64,000 bases of DNA from an uncultured Aquimarina sp. (GTDB lineage Bacteria; Bacteroidota; Bacteroidia; Flavobacteriales; Flavobacteriaceae), in the NCBI GenBank assembly GCA_947496555.1, contig CANMDH010000001.1, positions 186,001-250,000 on the forward strand. The letters are read 5' to 3'. Under the pieces are notes generated by a model. That model was not told the origin of the DNA. It did no database searches and saw nothing but the letters and a program-made list of their open reading frames with translations. A program made the translations under genes and the position numbers. Every line of letters begins with the position of its first letter. Within the stretch, counting starts at the first letter, position 1. Shown here in pieces: positions 18,293-27,055 of this stretch.

Positions 18293-19605
18293 TAGGTTAT
18301 TGTAATTTTAAGTATTTGTTTTGTTTGGGGTGTAATTTTAAATCTATTATCTGCCCTATAATTTATGATCCAGACGATTTCTTTTCCAGAACACAGCAGC
18401 CATACCCTTTCTTTTGCCAACAAAGATAATTTTTCATCTTTAAAAAACTTGCTTAGTTTCTTTTTCCCTTTCATTCCCAAAGGATAAAAATAGTCGCCTT
18501 CTTTCCATTTTCTTACAGATAAGGGATATTTTAACTTTTCCTTATCTACAAAAATTGTCTTAAAATCTGTTTGATCTATCTCGGAAACCTCTCTAAATTT
18601 AAGAGTACCAGAAGGAAGCATGATCATATTTTCTTCTTCTGGGATCTGATAATTACGGTCTGAAATCTCTTCGACAATCGGGCTTAGTAATAAATAATCT
18701 CTATCCTTAACTAATCTGTGAGTTTCAGAAAAAACCTGCTTTCCAGATTGTGCAGTAACTATTTGTTCGATATCACTCCATGCCCGGAAACCATAGTCTT
18801 TTAGTAAGAAGTATAAACAAATTCTTGGATTGCCATATTCCCGTAATTTATTAATTGGAATTTTAATAATATCAATTTCCGAAGACTGAAACAAATCTTT
18901 TCTAAGGCGAAATAGCTGGCTTTTAATAAACTCATTACTTTGTTTTAGATAATCCAAAGTTGTTTTAAAATTATTCAAAAACTGAGGGTTTATTGCCTTC
19001 AATTCTGTTATTACATCGTGTCTTAGTTTATTTCGTAAGTACTTTGTGCTTTTGTTGCTACTATCCTCTCTCCATTGTAATTGACGGTCATTGGCAAAAT
19101 TTAAAATCTCTTCCCTTGAAAAAGGCAAGAGCGGGCGAACAAAAATTTCATTAACTTCGGGTATTCCGGTAAGTCCTTCTAAACCAGTTCCCCGTGAAAG
19201 ATTAATCAAAAAAGTCTCCAGATTATCATCAGCATGATGTGCCGTAAGAACATAATCATATTGAAACTCTAGTGCTAATTCTCTGAACCAGTCATAACGT
19301 AATTCTCTGGCCGCCATTTGGATCGATAGCTGATGATCCTTGGCATATTTCTCTGTATCGAAACGAGTTTTTAAAAATAATGCTTTGACTCTTTCTGTAA
19401 GTGATTTTACAAACTTTTCATCTTCGTCACTTTCATTTCCACGTAAACCGAAATTACAATGCGCAATCCCAAATTCAAACTTTTGTAAATGACAAAGTTC
19501 TGCAAGAACCACACTATCTAATCCTCCACTACATGCAATGAGTATTCTGCTCTCGGGCAAAAAAGATAGATGGTTTGCAATATGATTTTTGAATTCTTTT
19601 AACAA
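18292..19605 (-). CDS. tilS: tRNA(Ile)-lysidine synthetase
   Basis: Essential enzyme of 437 aa that converts C34 of the tRNA-Ile CAU anticodon to lysidine, changing its codon from AUG to AUA. The PP-loop ATPase motif SGGLDS is at residues 26-31, with the family motifs FGIAHCNFGLRG and TAHHADDNLETFL, and the C-terminal substrate-binding domain (VRKWKEGDYFYPLGMKGKKK). The start is TTG at 19605; no in-frame ATG fits, and a strong promoter about 30 bp upstream supports this start. The gene heads the tilS-dsbD-like operon. Confidence 0.93.
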   Translation of the reverse strand: MLKEFKNHIANHLSFLPESRILIACSGGLDSVVLAELCHLQKFEFGIAHCNFGLRGNESDEDEKFVKSLTERVKALFLKTRFDTEKYAKDHQLSIQMAARELRYDWFRELALEFQYDYVLTAHHADDNLETFLINLSRGTGLEGLTGIPEVNEIFVRPLLPFSREEILNFANDRQLQWREDSSNKSTKYLRNKLRHDVITELKAINPQFLNNFKTTLDYLKQSNEFIKSQLFRLRKDLFQSSEIDIIKIPINKLREYGNPRICLYFLLKDYGFRAWSDIEQIVTAQSGKQVFSETHRLVKDRDYLLLSPIVEEISDRNYQIPEEENMIMLPSGTLKFREVSEIDQTDFKTIFVDKEKLKYPLSVRKWKEGDYFYPLGMKGKKKLSKFFKDEKLSLLAKERVWLLCSGKEIVWIINYRADNRFKITPQTKQILKITIT

Positions 19606-19616
19606 CCGTTTTTTAT

Positions 19617-19735
19617 GTTAGTTTTCGTTATTTCAAATATACAACTTTGAATTACTACCACAATCTAATCGAAAAACCTATTTAACTCTTGATTTTCAAG
19701 TTTTTAACATCAAATCTGGTTAGTTTTCGTTATTT
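19617..19735. repeat. 17-bp direct repeat between two divergent genes
   Basis: GTTAGTTTTCGTTATTT occurs at 19617-19633 and again at 19719-19735. The first copy covers the expected tilS transcription start and leader; the second lies 28 bp before the ATG of the divergent 233-aa gene. The placement suggests a shared regulatory site. Confidence 0.55.
19634..19663 (-). promoter_or_regulatory. Perfect Bacteroidota promoter for tilS-dsbD
   Basis: On the minus strand, TTG (19663-19661), a 19-nt spacer, then TATATTTG (19641-19634). Both the elements and the spacing fit the Bacteroidota consensus. The predicted leader before the TTG start of tilS is short, about 20 nt. Confidence 0.7.
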
Positions 19736-19763
19736 TTAGGAATCAACTCTAAACTCCTCACCA

Positions 19764-20465
19764 ATGAATAGGACACAAGAACTGCAGAAATTTTATGGGG
19801 CTGATGATCAGAGAGAATTCAGTAAGAAGTTATTATCAATTGTTCCGCACTTACATCCTTATGTAAAACACCGATTATACATAGCCGAAAGCGTAGGTAT
19901 CTTACCACAAAATATGTACTGTTCTAACGGTATTATAGACGATGCAATCTTAAAGTTATATAACGATGACCTCGATATAGAAATGGACACATTATCGCTT
20001 GAACTTAAACTTTTTAAAATTGCCGATGAACTTATTGATGAACTGCATGTAAAAGAAGGTTGGCATCAAAGTGCCATTAGTACCAATCATTTTTTGAAAA
20101 TTGAACTTGAGAAGCTTGAAGAAAATTTCACTTTTGAAGGAGATAATGAGCTAATCATGAAAGAAGATTTGGACGATATCTGTTACCATCAGAATTCTGA
20201 AAACAAACAGAATTTTATTTATGATGATATGGATTCTGATATCATTAAAATTATTGATAATGAATCATCATCTGCGAACAGAAAACAAAAACTGTTGGGT
20301 AAATTTTACAGTTGGTTGCCTATGGAAACGTCAAAAATCATTGATCTCTTTGTCTTTGGGAAATTAAATTTTGAAGAAATTGCCAGAATAAAAGAGATAA
20401 CATCCAACGAAGTAAAAGAAATTATTATTGATGTAAGAAAGAGTTTTAGGCGAAATTTGATTTAG
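19764..20465 (+). CDS. Conserved hypothetical protein with sigma-region-4-like C-terminus
   Basis: Acidic protein of 233 aa without signal peptide or membrane segment, so cytoplasmic. I do not recognise a named family. Residues about 1-150 look alpha-helical and rich in Asp/Glu. The last 60 residues (FYSWLPMETSKIIDLFVFGK, then LNFEEIARIKEITSNEVKEI, then RKSFRRNLI) have the order of sigma-70 region 4: a stop-and-count helix, a helix-turn-helix and a basic tail. It could be a divergent sigma-like or DNA-binding regulator. It is divergent from tilS and shares a 17-bp repeat with that promoter. Confidence 0.6.
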   Translation: MNRTQELQKFYGADDQREFSKKLLSIVPHLHPYVKHRLYIAESVGILPQNMYCSNGIIDDAILKLYNDDLDIEMDTLSLELKLFKIADELIDELHVKEGWHQSAISTNHFLKIELEKLEENFTFEGDNELIMKEDLDDICYHQNSENKQNFIYDDMDSDIIKIIDNESSSANRKQKLLGKFYSWLPMETSKIIDLFVFGKLNFEEIARIKEITSNEVKEIIIDVRKSFRRNLI

Positions 20466-20486
20466 TCTAGAAAATTCTTGTCACCT

Positions 20487-20631
20487 TGTCATTCCAGCGT
20501 AGGCTGGAATCCATTTCGTCAGATAATAATTTAACAACTTTAAAATTTATCATCTTTTGATTATTAATTAAGTTAGAACAACTTTGTGTGAACATTTCGT
20601 TTTGTAGATTCCAGCCTACGCTGGAATGACA
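20487..20631. repeat. Inverted pair of REP-like intergenic palindromes
   Basis: A perfect 25-bp inverted repeat: the left arm is 20487-20511 (contains CATTCCAGCGTAGGCTGG) and the right arm is 20607-20631, separated by 95 bp. Each arm is itself nearly palindromic (CCAGCGTAGGCTGG). This is the shape of REP/BIME elements mobilised by REP-associated tyrosine transposases. It sits between the 233-aa gene and convergent pabB and may also end transcription. Confidence 0.75.
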
Positions 20632-20650
20632 AAAAAGGATTCATCAAAGG

Positions 20651-21985
20651 TTATAATCCTTCTAAAACTTCACGCATGGCTTTTGCTTTAAGCAAACATT
20701 CTTCGTATTCCTTATCGGGATCAGATTTTGCTGTTATAGCTCCCCCAACCGTATAGGAAATATAATTTTGCGTTTCGTTGTAAAGAATACTTCGTATTAC
20801 CACATTAAAATCAAAATCTCCCTCTGGAGTAAAATACCCAACGGCTCCACTATACAAGCCTCGTTTGGATTCTTCGAGATCCTCTATAATTTGCATGGCC
20901 GATATTTTTGGAGCCCCAGTCATGCTACCCATTGGAAATGTGGTTTTTAGCACTTCAACAGGTGATGTATCAGAACTTATTTCTGAAACCACTGTCGATA
21001 TCATCTGGTGTACCTGCTTAAAACTATAAACCTTGCAGAGTTCTTCAACCTTTACAGATCCCTTTATAGCCGTTCGAGATAAATCATTACGAACAAGATC
21101 TACAATCATTACATTTTCTGAACGTTCTTTTGGATCTTTCTCTAAATCTTCTATCATTTTTTTATCCTCCGAATCGTTATCAGATCGTTTTGATGTTCCT
21201 TTAATGGGTTGTGAAATGATTTTCTGCCCTTCTTTTCGCAGGTATCTTTCTGGAGAGGCCGATAATAAAAACAGATCACCCATCTTAAAAAAAGTAGCAA
21301 AAGGAGGTTTAGAAATATCATTTAAATGATAATACGTTTGTAATGGATCGATACAACTATCCTTTGCAAAGAATTCCTGACAAAAATTAGCCTCATAAAT
21401 ATCGCCTCGATGAATATGAGATAGCATCTTTTTTACCTTATCCTTATAAACATCTTTGGTAATGCTTAGGCTTATTTTTACTTTCCCGCATGGCGAATCT
21501 TCATTATGCGACAGATCAACGCAGTCTGGAAACGTATGAATTAACTTGAAATCTTCTTCCATTTCATCATCCACCATCCTTAGGTAATGCATTTCGAGAA
21601 GATTGTCTTTAAACAACAATAGTTTTTTAGGCTGAAAAAAATACAAATCTGGAAAATTCAAAGAGTCCGAATTTTTAGACACCAGATTCTCAACATCATT
21701 TTTAAGATCATAAGATAAGTACCCAAAGATCCAATCTGCTGTTTGTTCCTGATATTCTTTTAATTTATCAAAAGATCCATGATAATCTGTCCTTATCGAA
21801 GTAAAAGCATCTACAGCCAAAACCGCATCATAACTTGAATATTGTTGAGAATAATTATTAGAATCTAACCAGACAACATCTTCAAACTGCTGCGCCCAAT
21901 GCAGTAATCGAATTTTAAATTCTGATGGATCTTCTACAGTATATTTTTCTACACTTCGCACCTGTTTATTAGATTTGATGCGCAA
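20651..21985 (-). CDS. pabB: Aminodeoxychorismate synthase component I
   Basis: Chorismate-using enzyme of folate (p-aminobenzoate) synthesis, 444 aa. The chorismate-binding domain covers about residues 180-440, with GDIYEANFCQEF, ASPERYLR, DLVRNDLSR and the C-terminal IIEDLEESKRGLYSGAVGYF. The PIKGT motif (Lys in place of the Ala of TrpE PIAGT) favours PabB over anthranilate synthase. The best start is TTG at 21985, overlapping the end of the FMN reductase gene by 17 bp, which implies translational coupling. No pabA or pabC is next to it. Confidence 0.88.
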   Translation of the reverse strand: MRIKSNKQVRSVEKYTVEDPSEFKIRLLHWAQQFEDVVWLDSNNYSQQYSSYDAVLAVDAFTSIRTDYHGSFDKLKEYQEQTADWIFGYLSYDLKNDVENLVSKNSDSLNFPDLYFFQPKKLLLFKDNLLEMHYLRMVDDEMEEDFKLIHTFPDCVDLSHNEDSPCGKVKISLSITKDVYKDKVKKMLSHIHRGDIYEANFCQEFFAKDSCIDPLQTYYHLNDISKPPFATFFKMGDLFLLSASPERYLRKEGQKIISQPIKGTSKRSDNDSEDKKMIEDLEKDPKERSENVMIVDLVRNDLSRTAIKGSVKVEELCKVYSFKQVHQMISTVVSEISSDTSPVEVLKTTFPMGSMTGAPKISAMQIIEDLEESKRGLYSGAVGYFTPEGDFDFNVVIRSILYNETQNYISYTVGGAITAKSDPDKEYEECLLKAKAMREVLEGL

Positions 21986-22502
21986 AAGTACTCAGAACTT
22001 GTTTTAATCCCAACAAAAGAGTTTCATTAGCTACCGAATTGGATTTTTCTGAAAAGTTTTCATAAAAAGAGGGAAAGCTAAAGCTTTCGATTATTTCGGC
22101 TCCGAAACGGGGAAGCACATTTTTACTATAGTCTAGCGAACTCAATCCCCCTCTCTTACCTGGAGAAGTACTGGTTAGCAATATTTTCTTTCCTGCTAAA
22201 AAATTGCGATCCAAACGGGATAACCAATCTACAATATTCTTAAAAAAAGCACTCCAACTACCGTTATGTTCATTTACAGAGATAATCAATGCATCAGCTT
22301 CAGAAATTTCTTGTTTTAATCCCATTGCCATTGCCGGAAAACCATTTTTTTCTTCATCCTCGCTATACATCGGCATTTGATAATTAGTTAAACGAAGAAC
22401 GGTTATATCATGATCTTTTAGTTCTGAAGCGATATAAGTAACCAATTTATGATTGATTGAAGTACTACTATTAGAGCCTGCAAAAGCGAGAATCTTTTTC
22501 AT
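21969..22502 (-). CDS. NADPH-dependent FMN reductase-family protein
   Basis: Flavodoxin-like protein of 177 aa with the FMN phosphate-binding loop GSNSSTSIN (residues 9-17), the PMYSEDEE segment and the SVNEHNGSWSAFFKN flavin-contact region. The family includes azoreductase and chromate-reductase-like enzymes that reduce quinones or dyes. The physiological substrate is unknown. The 3' end overlaps pabB by 17 bp, so both are probably made from one mRNA starting upstream of 22502. There is no evident functional link to folate synthesis. Confidence 0.85.
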   Translation of the reverse strand: MKKILAFAGSNSSTSINHKLVTYIASELKDHDITVLRLTNYQMPMYSEDEEKNGFPAMAMGLKQEISEADALIISVNEHNGSWSAFFKNIVDWLSRLDRNFLAGKKILLTSTSPGKRGGLSSLDYSKNVLPRFGAEIIESFSFPSFYENFSEKSNSVANETLLLGLKQVLSTFAHQI

Positions 22503-22641
22503 TATCGTTATATTAGAAAATCAAAAGTAACTAAAATCAGAATACATTCTAATATAAAAAAATACCTATCGTATTAGATAATACAATAGGTGTTTTTAAG
22601 TACTATTAATGGTTAAAGTTAAAGACTCCTAATTTCCAAAA

Positions 22642-23409
22642 TTAACTAATAGGAATATCAGAGCATAGTGAATAGTCAAAAGGTGTACCACCCTCAACGG
22701 TTGGATATGGATCATCCCCTATATCACATTTATCACTACTAATGCAACATACCCAGTCAATTTCGGCTTGACGAAGTAATAAAGAAAATCGTTGTCTTGT
22801 CTTTCTGCTACATTCTAGGTAAGCCGATCTATCTTCACCTGTAGGGTCATCAATTGCGTAACATTTCTCCATAGCAATAGTAAAAGGTTCTAGAGTAGCT
22901 AACCTAGGTGGGCCGCATACTTCATAAAAGCAATGTACTTCTTCATTAGTATATCCTTTCCCTGTTTTACTTCTACTGGTTTGGTTGTATCTAACTTCTA
23001 AAAGGGTTTTAAATAACATATTATCAATAACCGAAGCATCCTGACTCAAAAGATCAAAACGTAACGTTAACTGTTCCCATTCTTTATTAAGTAAATCATA
23101 AACAGTATTCGTAAGCTCGATATTTTCAAATCCCAAAGCTTTAGCCAATTCGATTTGTTGCATATCGTTTAACTCAGATGCTTCTAAAAGCTCTAGTGCT
23201 TTATTGTAATCCGTAATCCGACTTGTTGCAATAGCGGTATTCTCCATGTGTTTTCTAAACAAGGAGTCTTCTTCAAAATTAGCGAAATCTTCTATTTCGG
23301 GTTCTCCAGATCCTGGTTCTTCATCTGTTCCTTCACCACTACAAGATAATAAAATTATAGAGGTTGGCATGAAACAAGTAAATAATATGATTCTAAATAA
23401 ATTCTTCAT
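22642..23409 (-). CDS. Hypothetical cysteine-rich lipoprotein
   Basis: I do not recognise a family. Start chosen at ATG 23409 (MKNLFRIILF), three codons after an upstream ATG at 23418, because the charged N-terminus then leads straight into the signal helix. The lipobox is ILLSC, followed by an acidic stretch (SGEGTDEEPGSGEPEIED) typical of surface-exposed flavobacterial lipoproteins. The mature part (about 230 aa) is helical, with at least nine Cys clustered in the C-terminal half (CFYEVCGPP, CYAID, CSRKT, CCISSDKC, YSLCSD), suggesting disulfides or metal binding. It is monocistronic, 140 bp from the FMN reductase gene. Confidence 0.65.
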   Translation of the reverse strand: MKNLFRIILFTCFMPTSIILLSCSGEGTDEEPGSGEPEIEDFANFEEDSLFRKHMENTAIATSRITDYNKALELLEASELNDMQQIELAKALGFENIELTNTVYDLLNKEWEQLTLRFDLLSQDASVIDNMLFKTLLEVRYNQTSRSKTGKGYTNEEVHCFYEVCGPPRLATLEPFTIAMEKCYAIDDPTGEDRSAYLECSRKTRQRFSLLLRQAEIDWVCCISSDKCDIGDDPYPTVEGGTPFDYSLCSDIPIS

Positions 23410-23590
23410 AGATAACATAATTTGTGTTTAATTTTATATTCAAAAATAGATAAGAATAAAACCAAAAAAGAACCAAATTATAATATGGCACCTCTATTAT
23501 TTATAAATATAAAAGAAGATTATAAATATGTGCTTGTCAAAAGGTTTTTTCACATAACCTTTGACTAAATCAAATCTCCAAAAATAAGGC

Positions 23591-23598
23591 TACCTTTG
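23591..23598 (+). promoter_or_regulatory. -7 element for the DEAD-box helicase gene
   Basis: TACCTTTG matches TAnnTTTG exactly and lies 22 bp before the TTG start at 23621. No well-spaced TTG -33 element is visible. The short predicted leader supports the TTG start. Confidence 0.5.
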
Positions 23599-23620
23599 TA
23601 GCATCATAAAAAGAAATCAA

Positions 23621-24976
23621 TTGACTTTTCAAGATTTAAACCTAAGCACACAACTTCTTAATGCCCTGGATGATCTGGGGTTCGATACTCCTACACCTAT
23701 ACAGGAACAAGCATTTTCGCCGGTAATGTCTGGTAAAGATGTTGTAGGTATTGCTCAAACCGGAACCGGAAAGACATATGCCTATATGCTTCCTATATTG
23801 CGAATGCTAAAATATTCTGTACAGCAAAACCCAAGAGTTTTGGTGCTGGTACCCACACGCGAGTTGGTGGTACAGGTTGTTGACGAAATAGAAAAACTAT
23901 CAACCTACATCAATGTTCGTATAGCTGGAGTATATGGTGGCACCAATATCAATACTCAAAAACAAATAGTTGCCCAAGGCCTTGATATTGTTGTCGCCAC
24001 TCCCGGACGTCTTTATGATTTGGCAGTAAGCAGAGCTTTGCAATTAAAATCAATCCAAAAACTGGTCATTGACGAAGTAGATGTGATGATGGATCTCGGA
24101 TTTAGACCTCAATTGATGAATATTTTTGATATCCTTCCGCGACAGCGACAAAACATTATGTTCTCGGCCACCATGACCGAAGAAGTTGAGAATATAATTG
24201 GTGAAATCTTTGTGAACCCTCAAAAAATATCAATTGCCAAAAGTGGAACTCCGCTAAACAATATCAAGCAGTATGGATACAAAGTTCCTAACTTTTATAC
24301 CAAAGTAAATCTTTTGGAGCACCTTCTTGATAATGAAGAAGAATTTCAGAAAACATTACTATTCGTTGGCAATAAACGAATGGCCGATCGCTTGTTTGAA
24401 CGTTTTGAAAGAACATTTCCTGATCAATGTGCTGTGATACATTCCAACAAGACTCAAAACTATCGTTTACGAAGTATCGAGCAGTTCGAAACGGGGGAGC
24501 ATCGAATTTTGATTGCAACCGATGTGATGGCCAGAGGGTTGGATATAGACGATATCACTCATGTTATTAATGTCGATACACCAGAGTATCCCGAAAATTA
24601 CATGCACAGAATCGGTAGAACGGGGCGTGCACAAAAAGAAGGGATTTCTTTGGTACTGGTAACAGAAAAAGAGCTGGAATCACTTCAACAAATTGAAGAT
24701 TTAATGGAAATGAAGGTTGAACAGGTCGAATTTCCTGAAGAAGTGGAAATTTCAGAAGAATTAACCCCTGAAGAACAACCAAAAGTCAAAGAGATTTATA
24801 ATCCTAATAGACGAGAAGAAGAAGTAGGACCTGCTTTTCATGAGAAAAAGGAAAAAAATCTTAAGATAAACCTTGGTGGAAAATACAAACGAGAGATTAA
24901 AAAAAAGTACAAAAAACCTAAGACAAAAGGAGATAAAACTTTTAACCTAAAACATAAAAAGAGAAAGAAGAAATAA
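23621..24976 (+). CDS. DEAD-box ATP-dependent RNA helicase
   Basis: RNA helicase of 451 aa that unwinds short RNA duplexes in ribosome assembly or mRNA turnover. Motifs in order: Q-motif (GFDTPTPIQEQAF), motif I AQTGTGKT, Ia PTRELV, GG, Ib TPGR, motif II in the variant DEVD, motif III SAT, then ARGLDIDD and HRIGRTGR. The C-terminal tail (about 370-451) is acidic then very basic (KREIKKKYKKPKTK) and probably binds RNA. The start is TTG (23621), giving MTFQDLNLSTQLL, the usual N-terminus; no in-frame ATG lies upstream. The DEVD instead of DEAD is a known variation in Bacteroidota. Confidence 0.92.
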   Translation: MTFQDLNLSTQLLNALDDLGFDTPTPIQEQAFSPVMSGKDVVGIAQTGTGKTYAYMLPILRMLKYSVQQNPRVLVLVPTRELVVQVVDEIEKLSTYINVRIAGVYGGTNINTQKQIVAQGLDIVVATPGRLYDLAVSRALQLKSIQKLVIDEVDVMMDLGFRPQLMNIFDILPRQRQNIMFSATMTEEVENIIGEIFVNPQKISIAKSGTPLNNIKQYGYKVPNFYTKVNLLEHLLDNEEEFQKTLLFVGNKRMADRLFERFERTFPDQCAVIHSNKTQNYRLRSIEQFETGEHRILIATDVMARGLDIDDITHVINVDTPEYPENYMHRIGRTGRAQKEGISLVLVTEKELESLQQIEDLMEMKVEQVEFPEEVEISEELTPEEQPKVKEIYNPNRREEEVGPAFHEKKEKNLKINLGGKYKREIKKKYKKPKTKGDKTFNLKHKKRKKK

Positions 24977-24978
24977 TT

Positions 24979-25734
24979 ATGGATCTAAATCTTGCAGTAC
25001 TCATTGATGGTGATAATATCCCTTCTTCTTATGTAAAAGAAATGATGGAGGAAATTGCTAAATATGGTAATCCAACCATCAAAAGAATCTATGGTGACTG
25101 GACCAACCCCAAACTTTCTAAATGGAAGAAAATTCTCTTAGAAAATGCTATCACACCCATTCAGCAATATGGATATACCAGAGGGAAAAACGCAACAGAT
25201 TCTGCCATGATTATTGATGCTATGGATATTCTGTATTCAGAAAAAGTGGATGGTTTTTGTCTTGTTTCGAGTGATAGTGATTTTACTCGCTTGGCGACAA
25301 GACTTCGTGAAGCAGGAATGAAAGTATATGGGATTGGTGAAAAGAAAACGCCCGACCCGTTTATTGTTGCTTGTGATAAGTTCATTTATCTCGAAATTCT
25401 AAAATATGAAGCAGAAGAGAGTGAAACTGAATCTACCGATAGCAAGCCAATCACCAAAAGTAATATTGATAAGATAACTCCAAAAGATATCAAACTAATT
25501 TCTTCTACCATATCCGATTTGGCAGATGATGACGGCTGGGCTTTTTTGGGTGATGTTGGCAGTTTATTACAAAAGAAACAACCAAATTTTGACTCCAGAA
25601 ACTACGGTTTTCATAAGTTGACGCCATTGATCAAATCGATTAAAAGTTTTGAAATAGAACAACGTGAAGCCTCAAAAGGACGGTCTAAGCTAATTTACGT
25701 TCGAAACAAAAGACAAAACAGAAACAAACGCTAA
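24979..25734 (+). CDS. NYN-domain RNase-like protein with OST-HTH/LOTUS domain
   Basis: Probable RNA-processing protein of 251 aa. The N-terminal PIN-like NYN/LabA domain (about 1-140) keeps the acidic residues of this nuclease fold in LIDGDNIP, ATDSAMIIDAMD and LVSSDSDF. The C-terminal OST-HTH/LOTUS domain (about 160-245) has the pattern DDGWAFLGDVGSLLQKKQP followed by KLTPLIKSI and is thought to bind RNA or helicases. It begins 2 bp after the DEAD-box gene, so the two are co-transcribed, and a joint role in RNA metabolism is a reasonable inference. Confidence 0.88.
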   Translation: MDLNLAVLIDGDNIPSSYVKEMMEEIAKYGNPTIKRIYGDWTNPKLSKWKKILLENAITPIQQYGYTRGKNATDSAMIIDAMDILYSEKVDGFCLVSSDSDFTRLATRLREAGMKVYGIGEKKTPDPFIVACDKFIYLEILKYEAEESETESTDSKPITKSNIDKITPKDIKLISSTISDLADDDGWAFLGDVGSLLQKKQPNFDSRNYGFHKLTPLIKSIKSFEIEQREASKGRSKLIYVRNKRQNRNKR

Positions 25735-25756
25735 ATAATAGTAACAACCTCTAGGT

Positions 25757-26311
25757 ATGGCTTCCATCTTTGCTCATGGTTTTACGGCATTTGCTTTAGG
25801 AAAAACCTTTTCCAAAGAGGTCACTACACCAAAATTTTGGATCTTGGGGATCATTTGTTCGATGCTACCAGATGCAGATGTGATAGGTTTCAAATTCGCC
25901 ATAGCCTATGAAGATTTTTGGGGACATCGAGGATTTTCGCACTCCTTGCTTTTTGCATTACTACTTGGAATCCTGGTGACTTTTATATTTTACAACAAAC
26001 AGTTCTTTTATAAAATTGGAATCATCTTCATCTTGTATTTTACAATGTGCACTGTCCTACATGGTGTTCTTGATGCAATGACCACTGGTGGATTAGGTAT
26101 TGCTTTTTTCGCTCCTTTTGACAATACTCGGTATTTTTTTTCGTGGAGACCTATCGTGGTTTCTCCTATTGGTGCAAGTAATTTTTTTAGTATGTGGGGC
26201 ATTAAAGTATTGTTAAGTGAATTAATCTGGATCGGAATTCCGGCAAGTATTTATATTTTAGCAGTTCAATATGTCAAAAAACGCAAGATCCAACCTCAAA
26301 ACAACGGCTAA
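25757..26311 (+). CDS. YdjM-family membrane-bound metal-dependent hydrolase
   Basis: Integral membrane protein of 184 aa from the YdjM/DUF457 family, annotated as LexA-regulated membrane-bound metal-dependent hydrolases. The histidine/aspartate motifs typical of the family are present: FAHGFTAFALG, LPDADVIGFKF, WGHRGFSHSLLF and HGVLDAMTTGG. About four membrane helices are visible. Its activity is not established. The 3' end overlaps the metallo-beta-lactamase gene by 41 bp, so translation of the two may be coupled. Confidence 0.87.
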   Translation: MASIFAHGFTAFALGKTFSKEVTTPKFWILGIICSMLPDADVIGFKFAIAYEDFWGHRGFSHSLLFALLLGILVTFIFYNKQFFYKIGIIFILYFTMCTVLHGVLDAMTTGGLGIAFFAPFDNTRYFFSWRPIVVSPIGASNFFSMWGIKVLLSELIWIGIPASIYILAVQYVKKRKIQPQNNG

Positions 26312-27053
26312 AAACTACTTGTTACTGCTCCCTGTTTTTGCAGTCCTGTTTTTTACATCCTGTAATAAGGTTAAGTATTCAGAAGTATTTATTATTTCTG
26401 AAGAACTTCGGATTACTAAGATTAATGACCGTAGTTACATTCATATTTCATACCTAAACCTTAAAAACGGAGCTACATTTCCCAGTAATGGTTTTATTTA
26501 CATAAATAACAAAGAAGCATACGTTTTTGATACTCCCGCCAATGATAAGGCAACTACAGCGTTAATAAACTGGCTTCAAAACGATTTAAAAGTAAAAATT
26601 AAAGGGGTGGTTTTTAATCATTTTCATAGTGATTGTACTGAAGGTATGAATGTATTTAAGGATCAAGGAATCCCAACTATCTCAAGTAAAAAAACTGCAA
26701 AATTATTGCTGAAAGAAAATCGTCAAGAACCCAATTTATTATTTAAGGACAGTCTTAAATTAACATTAGGTAACAAATCTATTGTAAATAATTTCTTTGG
26801 TGAAGCACACACCAAAGATAATATCATTTCGTACTTTCCAGAAGAACAAATTATTTATGGCGGTTGTATGATCAAAAGTCTGAATGCAAAAAAAGGGAAC
26901 CTGGCAGATGCCAATGTAGTTGAATGGTCAAAAACAGTTTCTAAAATCAAAAAAGCGTATCCAAAAATAAAAATTGTAATCCCGGGACATGGAGAACATG
27001 GAGGGACTGACCTACTGGATTACACCATTTCATTATTCAAAATCGAAGATTAA
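26271..27053 (+). CDS. Subclass B1 metallo-beta-lactamase (lipoprotein)
   Basis: Zinc-dependent beta-lactamase, 260 aa. All six B1 zinc ligands are visible: His117, His119 and Asp121 in NHFHSDCTEG, His180 in EAHTKDN, Cys199 in YGGCMIK and His240 in IPGHGEHGG. Lys202, three residues after the ligand Cys, and the KKGNLADAN loop are B1 substrate-binding features seen in chromosomal flavobacterial enzymes such as the BlaB and IND groups. The signal ends in a lipobox (FFTSC, Cys31), so it is membrane anchored rather than soluble. It overlaps the YdjM-like gene and ends 2 bp before an ABC exporter gene. Carbapenem hydrolysis is expected from the subclass but not shown. Confidence 0.88.
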   Translation: MSKNARSNLKTTAKNYLLLLPVFAVLFFTSCNKVKYSEVFIISEELRITKINDRSYIHISYLNLKNGATFPSNGFIYINNKEAYVFDTPANDKATTALINWLQNDLKVKIKGVVFNHFHSDCTEGMNVFKDQGIPTISSKKTAKLLLKENRQEPNLLFKDSLKLTLGNKSIVNNFFGEAHTKDNIISYFPEEQIIYGGCMIKSLNAKKGNLADANVVEWSKTVSKIKKAYPKIKIVIPGHGEHGGTDLLDYTISLFKIED

Positions 27054-27055
27054 AA

